64,000 nt of DNA from Paraspadella gotoi (GCA_051294375.1 CM119266.1:4803685-4867684), one strand, 5' to 3'; positions 45,955-57,321 are shown, counted from the stretch's first letter. Notes: generated by a model not told the origin, from the letters alone. Made by a program: numbers and translations.

Positions 45955-46708
45955 TGTGAGTGTGTGTGTCTGTGAAAAGAGAGAAGAGCTAGTTTCCATG
46001 TCAATTTACAGCAATGATGTCGAATTAATTCTGTCTTCTTGACAAAGTCTTTGTTTTCGTGTTCTTTCATCATTATCGCTCGTTCTTCTCCTCCTCTCTC
46101 TCCCTTCCCTCTTATACTTCTTTTTCCTTTCTCTCCCACTCTCTCTCCCCTCTTTTTTCCCTCTCTCTCTCCCCCTCTCTTTCCCCCCTCTTTTCCGATT
46201 CATTACTCTCTCTTCCTCGGACGACCAATCTTCTCGTCTGATCCCTCCGAAGTTTTTTTTAAAAAAATGCTCGATCGAACTTAAAAGGTTTTCTTTTTTC
46301 GTTGACTGTTCTTTTGTCCGCCTTTCGATTTTATTTAACCCCTCGCGCCCTCTGGCTTTGTTTTCCTTTAACAATTTCTCCTTTTTATATAAAATTGGCA
46401 CTCCCAGTATAAATGTTATCCATTGCCCCTGACTTTGGACACTCTATTTGGTTAACGTCTCCATTTTTTATTTATTTTTTTTCATTCCGAACGGAAGCCT
46501 AGTTAGTTCTAGGCTTCCTTATCAATAAATCGGTAAGATTATTTCGCAATATCGTTTTCCTGATTTAAAAATTCGTTTATTTTAAACCTGGCCTTTTTTT
46601 CAAAAGATAGCAAAACCCTGCAAGCTTTTAATCAATCAATTTTACCTTTCTCTCCTTGTCTTTTTTAACTTACCCTCTCATCCCTCCCTCACTCACTCTG
46701 CCCCTCAC

Positions 46709-46892
46709 CTTTCCTCCTCTGTTTTGGCTTCTTTCTCCCCCAGTGAATCCAAGATCCGACGCAAATTTTCCCGCGCCTTTTGTTTACATTCCGTCGTCNN
46801 NNNNNNNNNNNNNNNNNNNNNNNTCTGTCGTCCGCCACCGTCTCCGGCTGTTGTCATCGTTCGCGTCTGCCTAGCCTCGCTTCCCTTGTCGC
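46709..46892 (-). CDS. Ectodomain exon (TTECKQKARENL), interrupted by gap
   Basis: Acceptor TTTTTTTTCAG and donor GAAAG|GTGAGG. It reads RDKGSEARQTRTMTTAGDGG before the 25-N gap and TTECKQKARENLRRILDSLG, then EKEAKTEEE, after it. It leaves in phase 2, joining to give EEESFSEVSRVD. The flanks of the gap nearly abut in copy B, so little real sequence is probably missing. It is charged, helical and without a membrane span. Confidence 0.55.
46799..46823. other. Assembly gap, 25 N, inside an exon
   Basis: Fixed-length gap. Both edges carry related GTCGTC words, so the gap may stand for an overlap and not for missing bases. Confidence 0.99.
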
Positions 46893-47109
46893 GCTGAAAA
46901 AAAAAAAAGAAGAACCAACAAGGATGATTGATTGCCAACGATTTATGTTCGCCATTGACGATGATGAGACATATCGGGGGAATGCGTTTCAGCGGACGCG
47001 GGGGTTTTGGCAGGAATGGGGGGAGGGGGGGGGGGTTATTGGAAAAAGGAATAAGAATAGAAAAATACCTATAAAAACCTTGAAAAGAGAGGGTTTAGAT
47101 GGGGGGGGG

Positions 47110-49749
47110 GTTAAAAATGAAGATTAAAGCGTCTTGAATTGATTTTTAAAGAGTGAAAACCGCGTGTATTCGGATATCGTTTTATTGTGAATGATAGATT
47201 TGTTGTGGCAATCTCGAGAATGTTTGGTCTGGAAATTTTAAAGAAATGTAGCAGATTACTACTTTCCAGTTTTCATCGGCCAAAAAGTAATTGATAAAAA
47301 TAAAAAAAATATTATAACTCTATAAGCAGTTATGTATTACGTTCTATGTTTTGTTTTTATATCTTGATCGTATAGATTTTTGCGTATAAGAAAAGATAAA
47401 CACTTAATTCGTAATTTACATATTGTGGTTAGTCTTAGATTTATTTCTTATATATATCTATATGCTTCTTTTTTGAGAGAAGTTTCCAAAATTTACTCAA
47501 ATAAACATTCAACGTATAAAGACGCATGCGCTTTGGCCTCAACTCTACCACTAATTGCGTAATTTGTAAATTATCAATAAACTATTTGGTTCATATAATA
47601 ATATTAGGTCAGATAACCAACCCTCCCTTTACATTAAACTCCACCTTTGACCCCCTGCGCACTTCTCTCTTCTCTCAGCCTCTCGTTCCAAATATTCCCT
47701 AACTTCGTTCCAACTCGAAATTCGGTCGGCACGAGCAGCGAAATGCCGCAGCCGACGCCGGAGCTCCCGCTTTCGCCACTGCCGGCGGGACGATCGAGTT
47801 GAAAAAGTCTGCAGATGACGAAGAAAGACACGATCTCGGTTTCGTTTTCTCTCCTCATCCGCCCCTATCGGCGAGATGGAAAAAACTCTTCGAAATCGAT
47901 TCGTTCACAACAAGAACGACTCCTCTTGTCTTCCGCGGATAGAGGGATTTCCACGAACGCCGCTCTGTCGAAACCGGCGTTCATCCGGCGCCATACCGAA
48001 GCGCCGTGGCCTGCGTAAACCGTCGTCCAGTCTCGACCGGCGCGCCCTCCCAGTCGGCCATCGTCGCGATGCGCCGGCGCCGAAATTCCTGACGTCGACG
48101 CAGAGGCGTCGGAACGTCTCCTCCTTCCGCCATCTTGGCGGCGACGCTGGCGCCGAGGCAGAGAATTGAGCTGCGCGGTTTATGACGTCGTTCGTAACGA
48201 AGGACGACGATCGGCCGCCACTCGAGAAGTTCCAAGATCTCCGGCGATAACTTTGGCGTGATTGACGAGCGGTCCAGTCCCGGGCACGCGGAGATCCTTC
48301 AAGCCGAGCGGCCGAGTGGCGTGGGGGGCGGTCGATCGGCGACGCGGCGCGTTCGGCAGCGGCCTGAGGCGTCGTCGCCGGGCGGCGGAGAATTTGTGCG
48401 GCGGATGAGGGGTCGGCCGGCGAAGGTGGGTGTGTCTCCGTCTCTACAGCGTCTCCCGTCGACCCATCGCCCGCTCCAGCTTGCTCCAGCATCGACTCCA
48501 CCGGACGAAAGGATTCAAGAAGTCAAGGAGCTCTTCCTCTAAAACACCCCGACGCAAATCCGGATTCGCGATCGAGTGGACAAAGGCGATTAAAATCGGC
48601 AGCAACCGACTCGATTCGTTCGTCCACCGACTCCCGAAAAGTCGCGACCCCGAGAAAGATGCCGGACGGACGCCATTGACGGAGAGAGATTCCGGAAAAT
48701 CGGCGCCGGTTGGATGAGAGGAAGACCGAGGAGATGCGAGAGAGCACGAGGGAGAGGGAAGAGGAGGAGGAGGGGGAGGGGGGGAGGCGATAGACGAGGC
48801 AGACCGAGGAGGTTGGGGGGAGATGGAGGAATGAAGTGGCGGGGAGGCATAGGAGTGGGGGAGGCGTGTTCTTCGGTGACTTGAAGGTGGGGGTGGGGAA
48901 AGAGGAGAAGGGGAGAAGGAAAAGTTTAGAAGAAAATAGCTTTGCGGTCTCTTTTTGATTCTCCTCTCTCTCTCGATCTCTCTCGCTCTCTCCTCGTTCC
49001 CTCTCGCTTCATCTATTCCCTCTTTCGGTTTATCATCGCTCCCTCTTTCTCCCTTTCGTTTAATCGCTCCCTCCTGATTCCTCTCCTTGCTCTTTTTAGT
49101 ACGCCAAACAACCGGCCGTTGGAAGAAGCAGCAGGCGTTTTTATCTATCTTATCTCTCCGCCTTAATTTTTATAGTCGGCAATTCCCTTTTTTCGAGCGC
49201 GGATATATCTTAAGGATAAATTTACTCTTTTGCACATAAAAAAAGCATATATCATCAACTTTATTCTTTTTTATGTCTCCCTATTCTGAAAAAGGATATT
49301 TTTTATTTTCGTTTCGAATTCCAATATCTCTGAAAAAAGATTTTATAAATTTGATTTAGTATTTTTTGGCTTTTTTCTTGGTGGGGGAAATAAGTGTGAA
49401 AAGAGTTTGACTTTGATATGTTGACTTAAATCGCAATTTCACGCTTTTTGACGTCACCTTTTCACCTGGAAAAAAAATCTGGGAGAAATATCTGGGAGAA
49501 ATATCTGGGTTATTTATTTATTCTATTTATTTAGCACTTATTTACTTATTTACTTTTTATTCAAAAGAAAGGCAGTTCTTCTAAGACTTTAGATAAGGAA
49601 AAGAGTCTTAAACAGGCGAATAAAGATAAAAATTTTCTTCAAAACTCAAATGAGACGAAAAAAGTTTTAAAAACCTTGTCGACCTTGGCGTCGATAAAAT
49701 CTATCTGCTTCTGCTCTGCGCTCTCTCTTTCTCTCTTCTCTCTCTCTTT

Positions 49750-49781
<32 letters not shown>

Positions 49782-49850
49782 CTCTCTTCTCTTCTCTCTC
49801 TCTCTCTTTCTCCTCTCTCTCTCTCTCTCTCTCTCTCGCCTCTCTCCTCC
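47110..49850. repeat. Tandem segment in B', copy 1
   Basis: About 2.7 kb matching the reverse complement of 11540-14270 (ectodomain exon plus flanking introns), repeated at 49990-52700. Exon order and introns are the same; differences are many small indels. Confidence 0.85.
47645..48715 (-). pseudogene. Large ectodomain exon, tandem copy 1
   Basis: Readable blocks are GADFPESLSVNG, then IANPDLRRGVLEEELLDFL, LVNHAKVIAGDLG, MNAGFDRAAFVE, ERIDFEEFFPSRR and ERLREERSAQGVK. They are spread over the three frames. The donor region is GTCAAAG|GTGGAG. Each copy is broken at different points, which suggests base-calling error more than shared inactivating mutations. Confidence 0.5.
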
Positions 49851-49989
49851 GAAACCCAAATAAAGGCGAAAAAAAGCCTTAATGCGGTATGTTTAATTTT
49901 TAATCAGACTCCGGCCTCGGGAGAAGATTCGATGGCCGCGAAAAAGGAAAAAAAGAAAATGGCTTTGAAAAAAAATGAGCAATTCTCTC
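49851..49989. other. Unique spacer between tandem copies
   Basis: About 140 bases linking the two tandem copies, not seen in unit B. They start near GAAACCCAAATAAAGGCG and end before a G run that begins the second copy. Confidence 0.6.
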
Positions 49990-52700
49990 TTTTTGGGGGG
50001 GTTAAAAATGGAGATTAAAGCGTCTTGAATTGATTTTAAAGAGTGAAACGCGGTATCGGATATCGTTTATTGTGAATTGATAGATTTGTTTGTTGGCAAT
50101 TCTCGGAAATGTTTGGTCTGGAAATTTTAAAGAAATGTAGCAGATTAACTTTCAGTTTTTCATCCCAAAAAGTATTGATAAAATAAAAAAAATATTATAA
50201 CTCTATAAGAGTTATGTATTACGTTCTATGTTTTGTTTTTATCTTGATCGTATAGATTTTGGTAATAAGAAAAGATAAACACTTAATCTAATTTACATAT
50301 TGTGGTAGTTTAGATTATTTCTTATATATATCTATATGCTTTTTTGAGAAGTTTCCAAAATTTACTCAAATAAACATCAAGTATAAAGACGATGCTTGGC
50401 CTCAACTCTACCACTAATTGCGATAATTTGTAATTATCAATAAATATTTAGGTCATATAAGATTACTCCTCAGATAACCAACCCCTCCATTACCATTTAA
50501 ACTCACCTTGACCCCCTGCGCCTTTCTCTCTTCTCTCAGCCTCTCGTTCCAAATATTCGCCTAAACTTCGTTTCCACTCGAAATTCGGTCGCACGAGCAG
50601 CGAATGCCGCAGCCGACGCCGCAGCTCCCGCTTCGCCAGCTGCGGCGGACGATCGAGTTGAGAAAAGTCTGAGATGACGAAGAAGACACGATCTTCGGTT
50701 TCGTTTCTCTCCTCATCCCGCCCTCTATCGGCGAGATGGAAAAACTCTTCGAAATCCGATTCGTTCAACAAAAGAAGACTCCTCTGTGTCTTCCGCGCGA
50801 TAGAGGGATTCCACGAACGCCGCTCTGTCGAAACCGGCGTTCATCGGCGCCAACCGAAGGCTGTGGCCTCGTAGAGACGTCGTCCGTCTCGACCGGCGCG
50901 CCCTCCCAGTCGGCGTCGCGAACGCCGGCGCCGAAATTCCTGACGTCGACGCAGAGGCGTCGAACGTCTCCTCCTTCGCCATCTTGGCGGCGACGCTGCG
51001 CCGAGGAGAGAATTGAGTGCGCGGTTATGACGTCGTCGGAACGAAGGACGACGAATCGGCGCCACTCGAGAAGTTCCAAGATCTCCGGCGATAACTTTTG
51101 GCGTGATTGACGAGCGGTTCCAGTCCGGCGACGCGGAGATCCTTCAAGCCGAGCGGCCGAGGCGGTCGTGCGGCGACGGGACGCGGTTCGGCAGCGGCTG
51201 AGGCGTCGTCGGCGGCGGAGAATTTGCTGCGGCGGATGAGGGGTCGGGCCGGCGAAGGTGGGCGTCGTCTCCGTCTCTATCAGCGTCTCCCGTCGACCCA
51301 TCGCCCGCTCCAGCTGCCTCCAGCATCGACTCCACCGACGGAAGGATAAGAAGTCAAGGAGCTTCTTCCTCTAAACACCCCGACGCAATCACGGATTCGC
51401 ATCGAGGACAAAGGCGATAAAATCGGCAGCAACCGACTCGATCCGTTCGTCCACGACTCCCGAAAAGTCGACGACCCCGAGAAGAATGCCGGACGACGCA
51501 TTGACGGAGAGAGATTCCGGAAAATCGGCGCCGGTTGGATGAGAGAAGACCGAGGAGATGCGAGAGAGGACGAGGGAGAGGGAGGAGGAGGAGGAGGAGG
51601 AGGAGGAGGGGGGGAGGCGATAGACGAGGAGACCATGGAGGTTTGGGGGGAGATGGAGGAATGAAGTGGGCGGGGAGGAAGGAGTGGGGGAGGGCGTCGT
51701 CTTCGGTGACTTGAAGGGGGGGTGGAGGGAGAGGAGGGGAGAAGGCGAAGAATGGGGAAGGAAAAAGTTTAGAAGAAAATATGCTTTGCGGTCTCTTTTG
51801 ATCTCTCTCTCTCTCGATCTCTCTCGCTCTCTCTCGTTCCCTCTCGCTTCATCTAGTTCCCTCTTCGGTTTATCTCGCTCCCTCTTTCTCCCTTTCGCTT
51901 TATATCGCTCCCTCCTGATTCCTCTCTCTTGCTCTTTTAGTCGCCAACAACCGCGTTGGAAAGAAGCAGCAGGCGTTTTATCTATCTTTCTCTCTCTCTC
52001 CCCCTTCATTTTTATAGTCGGCAATTCCCTTTTTTTCGAGGCGGATATATCTTAAGGATAAATTTACTCTTTTGCACATAAAAAAAGCATATATCATCAA
52101 CTTTATTCTTTTTTATGTCTCCCATATTCTGAAAAAGGATATTTTTTTATCGTTTGATTCCAATATCTCTGAAAAAAAAAGATTTTATAAGATTTCTTTA
52201 AGTATTTTTGGCTTTTTTTCTTGGGTGGGGGAAATAAGTGTGAAAAGAGTTTGACTTTGATATTTGACTTAAATCCAATTTCACGCTTTTTGACGTCACC
52301 TTTTCACCGGAAAAAAATCTGGGAGAAATATCTGGGAGAAATATCTGGGTTATTTATTTATTTATTTATTTACTTATTTACTTTATTTACTTTTTATTCA
52401 AAGAAAGGCACGTCTTCTAAGACTTTAGATAAGGAAAAGAGTCTTAAACAGCGAATAAAGATAAAAATTTTCTTCAAACTCAAATGAGACGAAAAAGTTA
52501 AAAACCTTTCGACCTTGGCGTCGATAAAATCTATCGCTTCTGCTCTGCGCTCTCTCTCTCTCTCTCTCTCTCTTCTCCCCCTCTCTCCTCCTCTCTTTCT
52601 CTTTCTCCCTCTCTTTCTTCTCTCTCTCTCTCCCTCTCTCCCTCTCCCTTTTGCCAAAGGTTTCTTTTGGGCAGAGAATCATCTTTAAGTGCTTTCTCTC
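49990..52700. repeat. Tandem segment in B', copy 2
   Basis: Second copy of the 2.7-kb block. It has many one-base deletions in homopolymers relative to copy 1 and to unit B, and it is continuous with the first exon side of the gene. Confidence 0.85.
50507..51545 (-). pseudogene. Large ectodomain exon, tandem copy 2
   Basis: Ends at a clean CAAG|GTGAGT donor, better than in the other two copies. The best run of frame is LNESDFEEFFHLADRGRDEE, then RNETEDRVFFVISDFSQLDR and LAKRELRRRLRHSLLVRPNF, ending EYLEREAERREKGAGGQ. It contains an N-glycosylation sequon (NET). Upstream, GADFPESLSVNASSG is shared with the other copies. A full translation cannot be given because of indels. Confidence 0.5.
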
Positions 52701-52988
52701 CAATATGTACTAAGTACACTCGTACTCTACCCACAGCAGACCGTACCACCGAAAAACCACCCACGCACTCACCAACTCACTGCCCACACGTATCACCCAC
52801 ACATTACCCACTTCACTTCACTCGCCCTCACCACTTGACCCCTCTCCTATGCCTCACCCACACACCTTCAACTCTCCACTCATACTTAAACTCTTTTTCA
52901 CCCACACTCCACCCACACTCTTTCCACACCCCAGACCACACTCAAGCCCACACTCCGCCAACACTCTTTCCACACCCCAAACACTCAC

Positions 52989-53830
52989 TCTCCATCCTCG
53001 CCCTCCTCTCCGCCGTCCACCAAACGACCGCGATTTTCTCCCATTCGTCGTCGGTGATAAAAGACTTGGACGACCCGTTGGGTCTCGAACCCGCGACCCC
53101 GAGATCCCAGCAATTCCCCTTCTCCGTCTTCCGACTCTCTTCTCTGAACCGGGCCTCTCTTTCCCGGGTCCGTCTTAGGCGCGCCTCTCGCTCCGTCTCC
53201 AGCCTCTGTCGGGGCGAGGCACCGTGTTCGGTCTCGTTGCCGGAAATGGGCGTGTCCGGAGCGGCGTCGTCGGCGGTTGACGCCGCGTGGTCGCCGAAGA
53301 CGATCGTCAAGTAAACTTCGCCCTCGAGATGAAAAAGAGGCGACGTCGACGATGATGATGACGACGACGATGATGACGACGACGATGAGTTTCTCTCCGA
53401 AGGGAACAGTTTTTCTTTCTCCGTCGAAGAAGCGACGTTTCCTCCCGGGGGACGTTCGCTGATGCTGCTGCTGCTGCTTCCGCGGTCGCCCCTGTCACTG
53501 CTGCCGTTTTCAGTTTTGCTGCCGCTGCTGATGCTGCCAATACTGCTCCTGCTGCTCTCTATCCCGTCGCCGCTTTCCTTTTTCAAGTCGACCATTCGTT
53601 TCGTCTCTCTCTCTTCTTTTTTTTCATCGGCGTCTCTCTCTCTATCTTTTTCCGACTCGATCCTCTCGCCGACGACGCCGTTTTGATCGATCGTCGATCT
53701 AGAGTCCAAAGCGGCGCTCAATTTCGACGCCCGTTTCTCTGCTTCTCTCGCGCCGGCGGCGCCGCCTTTGCCGACCTCGAACCCGAAGCATCGGGCGCCG
53801 CAATCCGTTGCATTGGCAGCGGGGGCGTCT

Positions 53831-53869
<39 letters not shown>

Positions 53870-54171
53870 TAGACGTAGACGACGATCGCGATGCCCGATT
53901 TTCGGGGTCGACACAGAGGGCGCGCGTAACGAGAGGAGGAGGAGGAGGAAGAGGAGGAGGATGAGAGGAAAAATCGATTTTTGGGTGCGAAGGAAGGCGG
54001 CGAATATATCCACGCCGCCGGCGGCGTTATCGTAGTCGGCGGTGGCGGCGTTATCTGAGGGGACGGCGGCTGCGGCGGCTGCGGCGGCTGCGGCTGCGGC
54101 GGTCTGGATCGATCGAAGGTCGAACGAGATTTCGTTAATGAGATGCGACGACGGATTTCGAGAAAATCCAT
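52989..54171 (-). CDS. Candidate first coding exon of the receptor
   Basis: Open from an ATG at 54171 to a GTGAGT donor. It begins MDFLEIRRRISLTKSRS, then a Pro/Gln-rich stretch, a Ser run, and a hydrophobic segment (GIAIVVYVYVVVVAAAAAAA) at about residues 95-115. The following SDAPAANATDCGARC looks like a signal-peptidase site and mature start. The next 250 residues are rich in Ser, Glu, Lys and Arg, with a 14-residue Ser run, then FHLEGEVYLTIVFGD. A signal peptide is normally at the very N-terminus, so about 90 residues ahead of it are odd. Either the true start is a missed exon or the ATG is upstream noncoding sequence read through. Confidence 0.5.
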
Positions 54172-55213
54172 TTTTTATTCCTTATTCCTTCCTCCCTTTT
54201 AATCTTTCCTTATTCTCTTAATCCTTCCTTTATTTTTTTGTCCTTTCTTTATTCTTCGAGACGCGTATAAAGAAGCGAAAGGTCGTTGTTCGCCTCCGAA
54301 ATTCCTTTTTTATTTTCCGTCGTCGATTTGGATATTTTTAAATCCGGGCTTTCGTCGCGAGTTGAAAGGGCAAAGGGAAAACGCATTCCTTGTCAAAAAT
54401 TCTTGTCAAAAGTTCATCTTAGTTATTTAATTCTGTTTTATCCAGAATTGTGTTTTGTTATCCTTTGAGGTCAACAAATGCATTCAATTTAATTCCTTCT
54501 TCGCGGAGTTGAATAAAGTATGTTTTTGACGTTTTCGACGTACGTAAATGAACTTTTTTTGGTTTCGTTGACGCGTCACACGTCGCAGTTTACGTAGCGT
54601 ATTTTCTGTAGAAAAATAGGATATATAATCATTAGTTGTGGGTCATATTATTCATTTAAAAATCGTGGGTTGACATAAATGTGAAAATAAATAATTCTGT
54701 TAAAATACTACAATATGCAAATTAGATAGAAGTACTTTCATTAGATATAGAATTTTGAAGTGTCAATCGTCACAGATGTAGGAAGAGGAGGAAGAGGAGG
54801 AGGACGAAGTGGGCGCGCCTCGAACTCTGCGAGAAAGAAGGGGAAACGTCGGTTGTCTAAATGGAAATTGGAGGGATGTGAAAACATTGACGGTCTCGTT
54901 ACGTCGAGGAAATGAGACCGGGTAAAAGGTAAGGGCGGACAAAAGACCCATCCAGAGGGAAGGGGGGGCTTTAGGGAGGGTGAGGGGGGGAGGTGGGTAA
55001 AGTGAAAAAAAAAAGGGCTGTCGAGGAAATCGCGCGAAAGGTCAAAAATTGGATTGACCAGAGGAGCTTAAGACGCGAACCCTGGGGTCAGATTCTGATG
55101 ACGCGTCCTCGAGAAAGAAAATGGAGGCGATGAAACCCGAGATGGGTGAGGGGGGGGAGAGGAGGGGGGAGGGGGGGAGAGGGGAGGCGGTCGCAGTTGG
55201 GATGTGATGTTAA
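54172..55213 (-). other. Region upstream of the candidate start codon
   Basis: Mirror of 8928-9999. Contains ACGT-type words (GACGTACGTAAATG at 54537-54550; CGCGTCACACGTCGC at 54572-54586) and a long purine tract at 54955-55190. It could hold the promoter; no TATA box or initiator is clear. Confidence 0.35.
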
Positions 55214-55906
55214 TCATTTGGAAACTTAAGGGGGAACGGGTTTGGGAAGAGGCCTGACAAGGAACGGAGGGATGGGGGAAGTAAGTGGGAAATAAGTGAG
55301 TGGGAGGTCGCAAGGAATCTCGTTCTCAGGTTGGGGAAGCGTCATTAATTTGGTCTTGCCAATTGCTCGATTTCGACTGGTAAATAAAAATATAACATTT
55401 GCTTTTATTTATAAAAAAAAAAGACATGATGTATGAAACTAAGAACTTCTGGATTCAACGAGTTCAGTAAATGCACGAAATAACTGTAGTGATTTACTGT
55501 ATTCATTTGTAAAGTAACATTTCGCTTGAGACGCTCTGTAGTTTAGGAATTTCCTCGCTGAACAAAAAATAGGTCGTTTGAGTGTCATTTCTGAGAAATG
55601 AGGAAAAAACCGATGTTCAAATTAATTTAATTCAAAAAGCCAAAGATTTTTCCCCGCACGCGGTCACCGAACGGGTTCTCCTTATTTGTCCCACGATGCA
55701 CCATCAGAGAATTTCCGATTATCATAACAGAACTTTTAAATTAAAAAATAAACAAAGAAAGCCTCAGTTTGAAAATAAATCCAACTCATCTTTTTCCTCT
55801 TCCTCTCTCTTGTTATTTTTTTCTCTTCACCCTTCCTCCTCCCTCTCTTTCTCCTCCCCTTCTTCCGTTCCACCTTCCTTTTTTTTTCTTCTTTCATTTT
55901 CGGCTC
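55214..55906. other. Single-copy noncoding stretch
   Basis: Mixed AT-rich sequence, then a pyrimidine tract at 55790-55900. No exon with convincing splice sites. Confidence 0.45.
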
Positions 55907-56477
55907 TATTTTCCAAAAGCGCCCCATTCCTGCTCCTTAATTTTAAGTTTAATATTTAAATCTAATTTATTATTTAACCTATAATTTAATCCTTTGTGGT
56001 GATATATTTATATTGTTTTACCACACTCATTATTCAGCCAATCCCATTGGCTCAGAGGGGGAATATATTATCCCAAGCATACGTTCCATCTACAGTCTTA
56101 ACAACTTACTTTTTTGTTAGAAAAGCGAGACCATCTTGGGATAACTGCGCTTTTGAGGGTCCGAAGCCCTTAAACCAACAGTGAGATGCCCTATCTAGTT
56201 ATCCCAATGGGTTTTACAGGTAACCCAGCAATTGCTATACCCTGATATTAACATAATTTTTAATTCTAACATTGTACCGTAATTTTAAATCTTTAACCCT
56301 ATCTTTTAATCCTTAATCTCTAAACCTAACATCTATCCCAAATTCGTAATATTAGTCCCCATATATAATCATTAACCTAATCATTAACCTAATCTTTAAC
56401 CTTAATAATTAATCTTTAAACATAAAAATTACTGTAGTTTTTAAATTTAAGATAAAATGGGGCGTTCAGGGAAAATA
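55907..56477. mobile_element. MITE family 2, longest copy
   Basis: About 570 bases with inverted ends: TATTTTCCAAAAGCGCCCC at the left and GGGGCGTTCAGGGAAAATA at the right, with similarity continuing about 20 bases inward. The interior has degenerate CTAACC/TTAACC words (56275-56415) and a separate inverted repeat near 56068-56143. There is no coding frame of note, so it is probably a non-autonomous DNA transposon. Confidence 0.6.
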
Positions 56478-56884
56478 ATGCCGTTCTTCCTCCTTCTCTC
56501 CCTCTCCTCCTCCTCTGGCTTTTAAGCGGATTCCAGTCTTCTTCGATTTTTCTCTCGAGATTCCATCTCCGATTAAAGGAATCGAACTCGACAAAGGGAG
56601 GAGGAGGAGGGGGGAGGGGGTGGTTCTGTGGTGGTGGTAGGTTTGGGACATTGGGACATTGGGACATTGGACGGGTGGGGGACAAAGATAACCGATGACA
56701 AGTCGGTGGATTTCTACTGAGGAGACTGAGGGAAAGATTCGTCCGTCTCTCTGTGGTGAATTATTATATTATTATTAGTATAATTATTATTATTAGTATT
56801 GAATTAATGTCTTTCGCTTAAAAAAAAATATATATTTTTGGGCCATGGGGTCAACCGTTGCAATGTTTACAACACAGGAAACTA
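56478..56884. other. Noncoding stretch with a possible minus-strand frame
   Basis: The minus strand at about 56500-56600 reads FVEFDSFNRRWNLERKIEED, then WNPLKS, which looks protein-like, but I cannot find a donor. A TGGGACAT triple repeat lies at 56646-56668, followed by TTA-rich sequence. Confidence 0.3.
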
Positions 56885-57070
56885 ATGACGTTGGTTCAAT
56901 TAATTTGATGATTATCAATTCATTTAATAAATAAGCTATTCCCTGACTTGAACAAGCTATGGTGAGTTAAGGCCTTCATTCCTCTTACACGATAACATAG
57001 CAGATGATGATCAATAATGTTTTAATTTTATAAAAGCTTCACTCACTTAAGAATTAGATCTGCACTATAG
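56885..57070. mobile_element. MITE family 1, single arm
   Basis: Matches the left arm of the 20150 element: CATTTAATAAATAAGCTAT, then CCCTGACTTGAACAAGC, then TTAAGGCCTTCATTCC. No second inverted arm is seen next to it. Confidence 0.5.
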
Positions 57071-57250
57071 CATCAAAATACACTGTCAAGAAATTAGTTC
57101 CAATATGACGTCTTTTCTCTTATTTGGAATAAGAAGACTTTTTTTCCGCTTCGATGTCGTCAATGGATTCATTTCTCTCTCGTTTTCTTTATTTCTTTCG
57201 TTCTTCTTCCTCTTCCTCTTCCTCCCTCTTTCCCTCACCCAATAACTCAC

Positions 57251-57321
57251 CCTCAGAGGTGAGGATGTCACTGATCTCCTCACGGATTTTGATAACGAGA
57301 TTTTCGACCTCACGCCTTCGA
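57251..57321 (-). CDS. Possible exon of an unknown gene (coiled-coil)
   Basis: 71 bases between an acceptor (CTGTTTTGTTAG) and a strong donor (GAGG|GTGAGT). In one phase it reads RRREVENLVIKIREEISDIL then TSE, an amphipathic helix with hydrophobic residues in a heptad-like pattern. No neighbouring exon is recognised and no family is suggested. It is outside the receptor gene (upstream of its candidate start, same strand), so it could belong to a missed 5' exon or to another gene. Confidence 0.35.

Larger units (their letters stand above)
36212..55213. repeat. Duplication unit B', inverted copy of B
   Basis: About 19 kb, the reverse complement of 8928-25168 plus a 2.7-kb internal tandem duplication. 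It joins A'' without a gap and gives the collinear minus-strand gene. Frames of most ectodomain exons and TM1 are intact here. Confidence 0.9.
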
